Origin: Mycolicibacterium sp.
GTDB lineage: Bacteria; Actinomycetota; Actinomycetes; Mycobacteriales; Mycobacteriaceae
Length of the DNA stretch: 48,369 bases
Direction of reading: 5' to 3'
Assembly: GCF_016462545.1 (NCBI RefSeq)
Contig: NZ_JAEMTA010000036.1
Location: forward strand, 1-48,369
Positions 38,801 to 47,209 of the stretch are shown here, piece by piece (position 1 is the first letter of the stretch; each line of letters starts with the position of its first letter). The notes beneath the pieces were generated by a model, which saw only the letters and a program-made list of their open reading frames with translations, ran no database searches and was not told the origin of the DNA. The position numbers and the translations under genes are program-made.

Positions 38801-39568
38801 ATGACCACATTGGAAGTCAAGGACCTGCACGTCTCCGTCGTCAACGCCGACGGTGGCGCGGACATCGAGATCCTCAAGGGCGTCAATCTGACCGTGAAGT
38901 CAGGGGAGACGCATGCGGTGATGGGGCCCAACGGGTCCGGTAAGTCGACGCTGTCGTATGCCATCGCGGGTCACCCCAAGTACACCGTCACCTCGGGGTC
39001 GATCACCCTCGACGGCCAAGACGTCCTCGAGATGAGCGTGGATGAACGGGCGCGTGCCGGACTCTTCCTGGCCATGCAGTACCCCATCGAGGTGCCCGGC
39101 GTGTCGATGTCGAACTTCTTGCGCACTGCCGCCACTGCGGTGCGCGGCGAGGCGCCCAAGCTGCGCCACTGGGTCAAGGAGGTCAAGACCGCGATGAGCG
39201 AGCTCGACATCGACCCGGCGTTCAGCGAGCGCAGCGTCAATGAGGGCTTCTCGGGCGGCGAGAAGAAGCGCCACGAGATTTTGCAGCTCGGCCTGCTCAA
39301 GCCGAAGATCGCGATCCTCGACGAGACCGACTCCGGTCTGGACGTCGACGCGCTGCGCGTGGTCAGCGAGGGCGTCAACCGCTACGCCGAGGCCGAGCAC
39401 GCAGGAGTGTTGCTGATCACCCACTACACCCGCATCCTGCGTTACATCCAGCCGCAGTTCGTCCACGTCTTCTACGACGGTCGGATCATCGAGTCCGGCG
39501 GTCCGGAGCTTGCCGACGAGCTCGAGGCCAACGGCTACGAGCGCTTCACCCAGGCGGTCGGAGCGTAA
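38801..39568 (+). CDS. sufC: Fe-S cluster assembly ATPase SufC
   Basis: ABC-type ATPase that drives conformational change in the SufB/SufD scaffold; it has no transmembrane partner. The 255-residue protein has Walker A AVMGPNGSGKSTLSYAIAGH (about residues 42-61), the SufC-type signature EGFSGGEKKRHEILQL, Walker B KIAILDETDSGLDVDAL (Glu and the family-specific DETDSGLD), and the switch His in LLITHYTRIL. ATG 38801, two bases after sufD. One base separates its stop from the sufS GTG. Confidence 0.97.
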   Translation: MTTLEVKDLHVSVVNADGGADIEILKGVNLTVKSGETHAVMGPNGSGKSTLSYAIAGHPKYTVTSGSITLDGQDVLEMSVDERARAGLFLAMQYPIEVPGVSMSNFLRTAATAVRGEAPKLRHWVKEVKTAMSELDIDPAFSERSVNEGFSGGEKKRHEILQLGLLKPKIAILDETDSGLDVDALRVVSEGVNRYAEAEHAGVLLITHYTRILRYIQPQFVHVFYDGRIIESGGPELADELEANGYERFTQAVGA

Positions 39569-39569
39569 C

Positions 39570-40832
39570 GTGACCGCCTCGGTACGGGCCTTGGACGCGG
39601 CTGAACTCGCCAAGATCCGGGCGGACTTCCCGATCCTGGGTCGGCGGATGCGCGGCGGGAACCAGCTGGCCTACTTGGATTCCGGTGCGACGTCGCAGAA
39701 GCCGGTGCAGGTGCTCGATGCCGAACGCGACTTCCTGACGACCTCCAATGGCTCGGTGCACCGTGGCGCGCATCAGCTGATGGAGGAGTCCACCGACGCC
39801 TATGAGCAAGGGCGACAGGACATTGCGGACTTCGTGCACGCCGATGTGGACGAGCTGGTATTCACGAAGAACGCCACCGAGTCGCTCAACCTGGTGTCGT
39901 ACTGCCTCGGTGATGCCCGCTTCGAGCGGGCGGTCGGACCCGGTGACGTCATCGTCACCACCGAGCTGGAACACCACGCCAATCTGATCCCGTGGCAGGA
40001 ACTGGCCCGCCGCACGGGAGCCACGCTGAAATGGTTCGGAGTGACCGATGACGGTCGCATCGACCTGGACTCGCTTCAGCTCGACGAGCGTGTGAAAGTG
40101 CTTGCCTTCAGCCATCACTCGAATGTCACGGGTGCCGTAGCGCCGGTGGCGGAGTTGGTCTCACGCGCCAAGGCAGTCGGCGCGTTGACCGTTCTGGACG
40201 CGTGCCAGTCGGTTCCCCATCAGCCCGTCGACTTCCACGCGCTCGACGTCGACTATGCCGCCTTCTCCGGTCACAAGATGTTGGGCCCCACCGGAATAGG
40301 GGTGCTCTACGGTCGACGCGCCCTACTGAACGCCATGCCGCCGTTCCTGACCGGTGGATCGATGATCGAGACCGTGACCATGGAGGCCACCACCTACGCG
40401 CCCGCGCCGCAGCGTTTCGAGGCCGGCACCCCGATGACCTCCCAGGTCGTCGGATTGGCCGCCGCCGCGCGCTACCTGACCGATATCGGGATGGACGCAG
40501 TCGAGGCGCACGAGGACGAACTGGTGGCCGCCGCGCTCGACGGACTGTCCGGCATCGACGGAGTCCGGATCATCGGCCCGAGCACGGGGGAGCACCGCGG
40601 GTCGCCCGTGAGCTTCGTCGTCGACGGGGTTCATGCGCACGACGTCGGGCAGGTGCTCGACGACGAGGGCGTCGCCGTTCGCGTGGGTCACCACTGCGCC
40701 TGGCCGCTGCATCGGCGCTTCGGCGTCGCGGCCACCGCCCGGGCGTCGTTCGCGGTGTACAACACGCTTGACGAGGTGGACCGTCTGGTGGCAGGCGTTC
40801 AACGGTCCATCGAGTTCTTCGGGCGGGCCTAG
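39570..40832 (+). CDS. sufS: Cysteine desulfurase SufS
   Basis: PLP enzyme that takes sulfur from cysteine as a persulfide for Fe-S assembly. The 420-residue group II NifS-like protein shows YLDSGATSQKPVQVLDAE, RGAHQLMEEST, TKNATESLNLV, and the catalytic loop of HHSNVTGAVAPV. The PLP Lys is Lys236 in FSGHKMLGPTGIGVLYG, and the persulfide Cys is Cys376 in RVGHHCAWPLHRRFG. It starts at GTG 39570, one base after the sufC stop. Its sulfur acceptor is expected to be SufU, encoded 2 bp downstream, as in Bacillus. Confidence 0.97.
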   Translation: MTASVRALDAAELAKIRADFPILGRRMRGGNQLAYLDSGATSQKPVQVLDAERDFLTTSNGSVHRGAHQLMEESTDAYEQGRQDIADFVHADVDELVFTKNATESLNLVSYCLGDARFERAVGPGDVIVTTELEHHANLIPWQELARRTGATLKWFGVTDDGRIDLDSLQLDERVKVLAFSHHSNVTGAVAPVAELVSRAKAVGALTVLDACQSVPHQPVDFHALDVDYAAFSGHKMLGPTGIGVLYGRRALLNAMPPFLTGGSMIETVTMEATTYAPAPQRFEAGTPMTSQVVGLAAAARYLTDIGMDAVEAHEDELVAAALDGLSGIDGVRIIGPSTGEHRGSPVSFVVDGVHAHDVGQVLDDEGVAVRVGHHCAWPLHRRFGVAATARASFAVYNTLDEVDRLVAGVQRSIEFFGRA

Positions 40833-40834
40833 CC

Positions 40835-41293
40835 GTGCGAATGGAACAGATGTACCAGGAAGTGATCCTCGATCACTACAAACACCCGCACCACCGAGGC
40901 CTTCGGGAGCCGTTCGGCGCCGAGGTGCATCACGTCAACCCGACCTGTGGCGACGAGGTGACGCTGCGGGTCGCTCTGTCGGACGACGGCGAGACCGTCG
41001 CCGACATCTCCTACGACGGCCAGGGGTGCTCGATCAGTCAGGCGGCGACGTCGGTGCTCACCGATCAGGTGATCGGGCAGAGCGTGGGCGCCGCCCTGAA
41101 GACCGTCGCCGCGTTCACCGAGATGATCTCGTCGCGCGGAAACGTCGAAGGCGACGAGGACGTCATCGGTGACGGCATCGCCTTCGCCGGTGTCGCCAAG
41201 TATCCGGCGCGCGTAAAGTGCGCACTGCTGGGCTGGATGGCGTTCAAGGACGCCTTGGCCCAAGCCAGCAACGATGTGGAGGAACGACGATGA
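40835..41293 (+). CDS. sufU: Zinc-dependent sulfurtransferase SufU
   Basis: IscU-like protein that accepts persulfide sulfur from SufS; in Gram-positives it is a zinc-dependent sulfur transferase rather than a scaffold. The 152-residue protein has EVILDHYKHPHHRG, then the three ligand cysteines in NPTCGDEVTL, DGQGCSISQAATS and ARVKCALLGWMAF, with the Asp of CGDE as fourth ligand. The 18-residue SufU insertion lies between the second and third cysteines (region MISSRGNVEGDEDV). The start is GTG 40835 or ATG 40841. The stop overlaps the sufT ATG. Confidence 0.95.
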   Translation: MRMEQMYQEVILDHYKHPHHRGLREPFGAEVHHVNPTCGDEVTLRVALSDDGETVADISYDGQGCSISQAATSVLTDQVIGQSVGAALKTVAAFTEMISSRGNVEGDEDVIGDGIAFAGVAKYPARVKCALLGWMAFKDALAQASNDVEERR

Positions 41294-41649
41294 CCGAGGT
41301 TCCGGAGGCCGAAGCAGTTTCCGAGGAAGTGCTGGCCGATCTCGAAGAGGCGATGCGCGACGTCGTCGACCCCGAACTCGGCATCAACGTGGTCGACCTC
41401 GGCTTGGTATACGGCTTGAACATCGAGAACGGCGACGCCGGCTCGAAGGTCGCGCTGATCGACATGACGCTGACCTCGGCGGCCTGCCCGTTGACCGACG
41501 TGATCGAGGATCAGTCGAGAACCGCGTTGGTCGGGTCCGGATTGGTCAACGAGATCAAGATCAACTGGGTGTGGAATCCGCCGTGGGGTCCGGACAAGAT
41601 CACCGAGGATGGACGCGAGCAGCTCAGGGCGCTGGGCTTCACGGTCTGA
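41290..41649 (+). CDS. sufT: Fe-S assembly factor SufT (MIP18/DUF59 family)
   Basis: Small MIP18-family protein implicated in Fe-S protein maturation (Rv1466 by position). The 119-residue protein has DVVDPELGINVVDLGLVYGL (residues about 28-47), which includes the family's DPE motif, and the conserved Cys block MTLTSAACPLTDVIEDQSR, then VNEIKINWVWNPPWGPDKIT. It lacks the P-loop seen in larger Mrp/ApbC proteins that share this domain. ATG 41290 overlaps the sufU stop (ATGA). Last recognised member of the suf operon; an unknown gene follows after 4 bp. Confidence 0.95.
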   Translation: MTEVPEAEAVSEEVLADLEEAMRDVVDPELGINVVDLGLVYGLNIENGDAGSKVALIDMTLTSAACPLTDVIEDQSRTALVGSGLVNEIKINWVWNPPWGPDKITEDGREQLRALGFTV

Positions 41650-41653
41650 CGCC

Positions 41654-42277
41654 GTGCGCGAGGACCGCTACGTCACCACACGCCGCCAATTGCGCGGTAT
41701 CGCCGAGAGTTTCATCGCCGGCCCGCAATACCGCTCGGCCGCCACCATCCGGCTGGCCGTGCGCCTGGACGGCTTCACCGGCGTCTCCATCCCGGTGGCG
41801 GTTCGTGGCACCGAGCTGGTCTGGGGTGAGGACGCCGCGGAGCTGACGGGAACGGTCGGTGAGCTCGCGAGGGCCACGGATCTCGACGTCGGTCCGCCAG
41901 AGGGTATCTACGATGTCGTCGATGCGCTCCCGTCGGATACCGTACTCGACATCGATCCCGCAGCCGCCGAACTGATCCACCGCAGTTTGTACGCGGGCGG
42001 ATTCGCACTGAAGACGGCATTGCCCGAGCAGCATCCAGTGCTGTGGCCCGAGCACTTCGACGTGGCGGTCACCGAGAACGAGGTGAACTACGGCGTCTCG
42101 CCCGGTGACGACTTTCACCCACTGCCATACGCGTACGTCGGTCCGTGGACATCCCGCATCGGGGTGTTCTGGAACGCACCGTTCGGTGCGTTCATGGCAC
42201 TCGAGCGGTCACACGGCGTGGACCAGCTCGCCGCCGACATCGGCGAGTTCTTCGAGCGCGGTCGCGCCGAGTCGTGA
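41654..42277 (+). CDS. Conserved-looking protein of unknown function downstream of sufT
   Basis: A 207-residue soluble protein that I do not recognise. It has no signal peptide, membrane span, nucleotide loop or metal-binding Cys motif. Its most distinctive segments are AATIRLAVRLDGFTGVSIPV, a beta-like region at about residues 29-48, and NYGVSPGDDFHPLPYAYVGP and WNAPFGAFMAL near the C-terminus. GTG 41654 is only 4 bp after the sufT stop with no Shine-Dalgarno, so expression is probably coupled to the suf operon. Base composition matches neighbours. The short gap suggests a role linked to Fe-S assembly, or merely a hitchhiking gene. The true start could be an internal codon. Confidence 0.65.
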   Translation: MREDRYVTTRRQLRGIAESFIAGPQYRSAATIRLAVRLDGFTGVSIPVAVRGTELVWGEDAAELTGTVGELARATDLDVGPPEGIYDVVDALPSDTVLDIDPAAAELIHRSLYAGGFALKTALPEQHPVLWPEHFDVAVTENEVNYGVSPGDDFHPLPYAYVGPWTSRIGVFWNAPFGAFMALERSHGVDQLAADIGEFFERGRAES

Positions 42278-42329
42278 TCCCCGCGTCGACCGTGGAATCG
42301 CTGCGCGACGAATCACGTTGCACCGCTTC

Positions 42330-43433
42330 ATGACCATCGAAGGCGCGACAGAGTTGTTCCGACCGTTGACCGTGCGGTCGATGACCATTCCGAATCGGTT
42401 CGCCATGGCCCCGATGACACGGCAGGCCTCGCCAGGGGGAGTGCCGGGACCCGACGTCGCCGAGTACTACGCGCGTCGTGCGGCCGGCGGCGTGGGACTC
42501 GTCATCACCGAGGGCGTTCGGCTGCCCGATCCGGCCGCGGGGTTCCCCGAGTCGGTGCCCACGCTCGCCGGCGCTGAGGTGCTCGCAGGCTGGCGCAGGG
42601 TGACCGGCGCCGTGCACGCAGCGGGCGCCGTGATCGCCGCGCAACTGTGGCATCAGGGCGCCGAGCGCGGTGACGCCGATGGTGTCGCGCCGGTGAGCCC
42701 GTCGGGGGTCAACGGGCTGGGGCAGCCGGTGGGACGTGCTCTGGCGACCGATGAACTCGCCGACGTGGCCGCGCAATTCGCCCTGGCGGCGAGCAACGCG
42801 CGAGACGCAGGATTCGACGCGGTCGAGATTCACGGGGCCCACGGATATCTTCTCGACGAATTCCTTTGGGAGAAGACCAATCTGCGCACCGACCGATACG
42901 GCGGTTCGCTGGCAGGGCGGACGCGGTTCCCCGCCGAGGTGGTGGCTGCGGTGCGTGCCGCAGTCGGCGAGGACTTCCCGATCATCTACCGGTTCTCGCA
43001 GTGGAAGGGAACCGACTACGACGCCTCCATCGCGGCGGATCCCGCCGAGCTCCAGGAGCTACTGGCTCCGTTGGTGGACGCCGGCGTCGACGTCTTCCAT
43101 CCGTCCGCGCGCAGGCACTACGTCGCGGCCTTCCCCGACGCCGATCCGGTCCTGAGTCTCGCCGGTTGGACGAAGAAGGTGACCGGAACCCCCGTGATCG
43201 CAGTGGGCTCGGTGGGTCTCGACACTGCGTTCCTCAGCAAGGGAACCCGCCCGGTGATCGCACCCGCGTCCGCGGACCCGGTGATCGCGCAGTTCGAGGC
43301 GGGTGAGTTCGACGTGATAGCCATCGGTCGGGCCCTCCTCGCCGATCCGACGTGGGTGAACAGGCTGCGCGACGACACGCTCGACGGGTTCAATGGCTAC
43401 GACGCGCAGTCTGCGCTGAGCACGTTGCACTGA
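42330..43433 (+). CDS. NADH:flavin oxidoreductase, Old Yellow Enzyme family
   Basis: FMN-dependent ene-reductase of 367 residues that would reduce activated C=C bonds (enones, quinones, nitro compounds); the physiological substrate is unknown. Motifs in order are LFRPLTVRSMTIPNRFAMAP, MTRQASPGGVPGPDVAEYYA, AQLWHQGAERG with the FMN-side residues, VEIHGAHGYLLDEFLW and TNLRTDRYGGSLAGR (about residues 170-200), and AIGRALLADPTWVNRL at the end. ATG 42330 is taken; the upstream in-frame codons overlap the preceding gene. The 52-bp gap to that gene lets it belong to the same transcript. Some OYE-like proteins carry a 4Fe-4S domain; this one has no Cys cluster. Confidence 0.9.
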   Translation: MTIEGATELFRPLTVRSMTIPNRFAMAPMTRQASPGGVPGPDVAEYYARRAAGGVGLVITEGVRLPDPAAGFPESVPTLAGAEVLAGWRRVTGAVHAAGAVIAAQLWHQGAERGDADGVAPVSPSGVNGLGQPVGRALATDELADVAAQFALAASNARDAGFDAVEIHGAHGYLLDEFLWEKTNLRTDRYGGSLAGRTRFPAEVVAAVRAAVGEDFPIIYRFSQWKGTDYDASIAADPAELQELLAPLVDAGVDVFHPSARRHYVAAFPDADPVLSLAGWTKKVTGTPVIAVGSVGLDTAFLSKGTRPVIAPASADPVIAQFEAGEFDVIAIGRALLADPTWVNRLRDDTLDGFNGYDAQSALSTLH

Positions 43434-43456
43434 CCGTTTTGCGTTGACCACATAGT

Positions 43457-43483
43457 GGGAACAACCAGGTAGAACCCGATGTT
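43457..43483 (+). promoter_or_regulatory. SigH-type promoter of the thioredoxin gene
   Basis: GGGAACA (43457-43463) and GTT (43481-43483), 17 bases apart, fit the -35 GGGAAYA and -10 GTT elements of mycobacterial SigH (oxidative/heat stress) promoters. The site sits in the 59-bp gap before the thioredoxin GTG. M. tuberculosis Rv1471 at the same position is, as I recall, a SigH target, which supports it. Confidence 0.55.
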
Positions 43484-43492
43484 AGGAGATAC

Positions 43493-43858
43493 GTGAGCAC
43501 GCAAGACATCACCACCGAACAGTTCAACGACACCATCACCGACAACGAGATCGTGCTCGTTGACTTCTGGGCTGAGTGGTGCGGGCCGTGTAAGGCATTC
43601 GCGCCGACCTACTCCGCCTCGTCGGACAAGCACCCCGACGTCGTGCACGCCAAGGTGGACACCGAGGCAGAGCAGGGTCTGGCAGCCGCCGCCGAGATTC
43701 AGGCGATCCCGACGCTGATGGCCTTCAAGAAGGGCCACATGGTGTTTCGGCATTCTGGCATGTTGCCAGCGAAGGATCTCGAGGCCGTGATCGACCAGAT
43801 CAAGGAACTCGACATCGACGCCGCGATCGCCGAGCAGGCCAAAGCCGAAGAGGTGTAG
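43493..43858 (+). CDS. trxA: Thioredoxin (Rv1471-like)
   Basis: Small dithiol oxidoreductase, 121 residues, reducing disulfides in cytoplasmic proteins. The active site is WAEWCGPCKAF with Cys30 and Cys33, followed by the cis-Pro loop EIQAIPTLMAFKKG (about residue 73). The fold length is standard, with a short Ala/Glu C-terminal extension. The GTG at 43493 has TAGGAGAT a few bases upstream. A SigH-like promoter lies just ahead, so expression should rise on disulfide stress. The M. tuberculosis gene at this locus is named trxB1 despite encoding a thioredoxin, not a reductase. echA12-like gene follows. Confidence 0.94.
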   Translation: MSTQDITTEQFNDTITDNEIVLVDFWAEWCGPCKAFAPTYSASSDKHPDVVHAKVDTEAEQGLAAAAEIQAIPTLMAFKKGHMVFRHSGMLPAKDLEAVIDQIKELDIDAAIAEQAKAEEV

Positions 43859-43871
43859 CGGACGCACGCGA

Positions 43872-43877
43872 TAGCGT
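43872..43877 (+). promoter_or_regulatory. Possible -10 box before the enoyl-CoA hydratase gene
   Basis: TAGCGT fits TANNNT and is seven bases before GTG 43885. If used, the transcript is leaderless from 43885, and the upstream in-frame GTG at 43876 cannot be the start. Confidence 0.35.
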
Positions 43878-43884
43878 GCAGTTC

Positions 43885-44709
43885 GTGAGCGAGCAGAACG
43901 AACCCCTGGTCCTCGTCGACCACCCGCAACCGCACGTCGCGTTGGTGACACTCAACCGACCCCAGCGGATGAACTCGATGGCGTTCGACGTCATGGTTCC
44001 GCTGCAGAGGGCGCTCGACGAGATCACCACCGACAACGACGTGCGAGTCGTGGTGCTGACGGGTGCGGGCCGGGGATTCTCGTCCGGCGCCGACCACAAG
44101 TCGGCGGGTTCGGTTCCTCACGTCGAGGGCCTGACGCGGCCGACCTTCGCGTTGCGGTCCATGGAGGTACTCGACGACGTGATTCTCGCCATACGCAAGC
44201 TGCACCAGCCGGTGATCGCAGCCGTCAACGGAGCTGCCATCGGAGGCGGTCTGTGCCTGGCGCTGGCGTGTGACATCAGGGTCGCCGCTTCGGGTGCCTA
44301 CTTCCGGGCGGCGGGCATCAACAATGGCCTGACCGCCAGTGAGCTCGGCCTGTCCTACCTGCTGCCCAAGGCAATTGGCACCTCCCGGGCATTCGAGGCG
44401 ATGCTGACCGGGCGCGACATCGACGCCGATGAGGCCGAGCGCATCGGGCTGGTGTCGCGGGCCGTCCCCGACGACGCGCTCCTGGACACCTGCTACGAGA
44501 TGGCGCAGCGCATCGCCGCGTTCTCGCGGCCGGGAATCGAGTTGACCAAGCGGACGCTCTGGAGTGGACTGGAGGCCGGTAGCCTGGAGGGTCACATGCA
44601 GGCTGAAGGCCTGGGACAACTCTACGTGCGCCTGCTCACCGCCAACTTCGAAGAAGCGGTTGCTGCACGCGCTGAGAAACGACCCGCCGTCTTCACCGAC
44701 GACAAGTAG
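43885..44709 (+). CDS. echA12: Enoyl-CoA hydratase/isomerase family protein
   Basis: Crotonase-fold protein of about 274 residues, likely hydrating or isomerising an acyl-CoA in lipid metabolism (echA12, Rv1472 by position). The oxyanion-hole segments are GAGRGFSSGADHKSAG (about residues 55-70) and NGAAIGGGLCLALACDIRVA (about 115-134). GLTASELGLSYLLPKAIG carries one acidic candidate catalytic residue, and AERIGLVSRAVPDD closes the core. The usual pair of catalytic Glu residues is not obviously complete, so the exact reaction is open. GTG 43885 follows a possible -10 box; GTG 43876 would add three residues. ABC-F follows after 18 bp. Confidence 0.88.
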   Translation: MSEQNEPLVLVDHPQPHVALVTLNRPQRMNSMAFDVMVPLQRALDEITTDNDVRVVVLTGAGRGFSSGADHKSAGSVPHVEGLTRPTFALRSMEVLDDVILAIRKLHQPVIAAVNGAAIGGGLCLALACDIRVAASGAYFRAAGINNGLTASELGLSYLLPKAIGTSRAFEAMLTGRDIDADEAERIGLVSRAVPDDALLDTCYEMAQRIAAFSRPGIELTKRTLWSGLEAGSLEGHMQAEGLGQLYVRLLTANFEEAVAARAEKRPAVFTDDK

Positions 44710-44727
44710 ACGACAGAGGAGTACAGC

Positions 44728-46356
<1,629 letters not shown>

Positions 46357-46424
46357 TGCCACAACCTGATTGAAATTTTCCCCTCCCGGGTACCTGAAGA
46401 CATCTGGGAAATGGGGAGATACTG
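46357..46424 (+). other. Intergenic region before the small HTH gene
   Basis: 68 bp. It holds the GGGGAG ribosome-binding site of the next gene (about 46412-46417) and an AT-rich TTGAAATTTTC patch (46370-46380). I see no clear terminator for the ABC-F gene and no confident promoter. Confidence 0.4.
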
Positions 46425-46613
46425 ATGAAGGAACTGGAGAAGTCCAGGGACGAGTTGTTGGACGAACTGCGGAGCGCCTACGAACAGGGTGCGAGCATTC
46501 GTGCATTGGTAGCAACGACGGGCAAGTCGTACGGGTCCGTGCACAGCCTGCTGAGGGAGTCCGGTACGACCATGCGCAGTCGCGGCGGACCCAACCACCG
46601 CCGCAGGCACTAG
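46425..46613 (+). CDS. 62-residue helix-turn-helix protein (Rv1473A-like)
   Basis: Small predicted DNA-binding protein. After a charged N-terminal helix (KELEKSRDELLDELRSAYEQ), residues about 24-45 read GASIRALVATTGKSYGSVHS, a helix-turn-helix with the pattern seen in mycobacterial mini-regulators, and the tail is basic (RGGPNHRRRH). Length, motif and place between the ABC-F gene and the TetR-acn pair match Rv1473A of M. tuberculosis as I recall it. ATG 46425 has GGGGAG eight bases upstream. It abuts the convergent TetR stop without any gap. Target unknown. Confidence 0.85.
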   Translation: MKELEKSRDELLDELRSAYEQGASIRALVATTGKSYGSVHSLLRESGTTMRSRGGPNHRRRH

Positions 46614-47177
46614 CTACTGCTGGCGGACGGATGCCTCGACCAGGTCGAGGACCGCACTGAGCCGGGCGGGGTCGTCGCCTGACGCAAGTCTGGCTACGAG
46701 TCCGTCGAGCACCAGGTCGAGATAGGTCTGAAGGACGTCGGCAGGCACGTCGTCGCGTAGCCTTCCGGCTCGCTTCTGGCGTCGTAACCGCTCCGTCGTG
46801 GCGTCGGACAGTTCTGCCGACCGTTCTGCCCACCCCTGGTGAAACACGGGGTCGTTGCGAAGCTTCCTGGCGATCTCCAGGCGAGTGGTCAGCCAATCGA
46901 ACTGATCGGGCGCGGCGAGCAGGTCGCGCATGACCTGGATGAGGCCTTCGCGGGACGCCACGTCCGCCATGCGTTCGGCGTCCTCACGCGCCAGTTCGAA
47001 GAACAGCGTATCCTTGTCGCGGAAGTGATGAAAGATCGCGCCGCGCGACAGCCCGATGGTCTGTTCGAGCCGCCGCACGGTCGCGCTCTCATATCCGTAC
47101 TGCGCAAAACATCGCCGGGCGCCGTCGAGAATCTGACGACGGCGCGCCGCCAGATGGTCGTCGGTCACCCGTGGCAA
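46614..47177 (-). CDS. acnR: TetR-family aconitase repressor AcnR
   Basis: In Corynebacterium glutamicum AcnR represses aconitase; the homologue here lies directly downstream of acn on the same strand (Rv1474c position). The 187-residue protein has the TetR helix-turn-helix at about residues 14-57 (QILDGARRCFAQYGYESATV, IGLSRGAIFHHFRDKDTLFF), then a helical effector domain with RLEIARKLRNDPVFHQGW and ending in LDLVEASVRQQ. The start is a TTG at 47177 with AGGAAG nearby; GTG 47168 is possible. The gap after acn is 32 bp, so the two are probably one transcript, giving feedback control. Confidence 0.9.
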   Translation of the reverse strand: MPRVTDDHLAARRRQILDGARRCFAQYGYESATVRRLEQTIGLSRGAIFHHFRDKDTLFFELAREDAERMADVASREGLIQVMRDLLAAPDQFDWLTTRLEIARKLRNDPVFHQGWAERSAELSDATTERLRRQKRAGRLRDDVPADVLQTYLDLVLDGLVARLASGDDPARLSAVLDLVEASVRQQ

Positions 47178-47209
47178 CGGAGTGGCTTCCTGTCCTGGCC
47201 CTGAGTTCC

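Noticed and set aside
46367..46393. SigF-like promoter (GGGTAC at 46388-46393) before the small HTH gene
   Set aside because: The -10-like GGGTAC is present but no acceptable GGWWT -35 lies at 16-17 bp.
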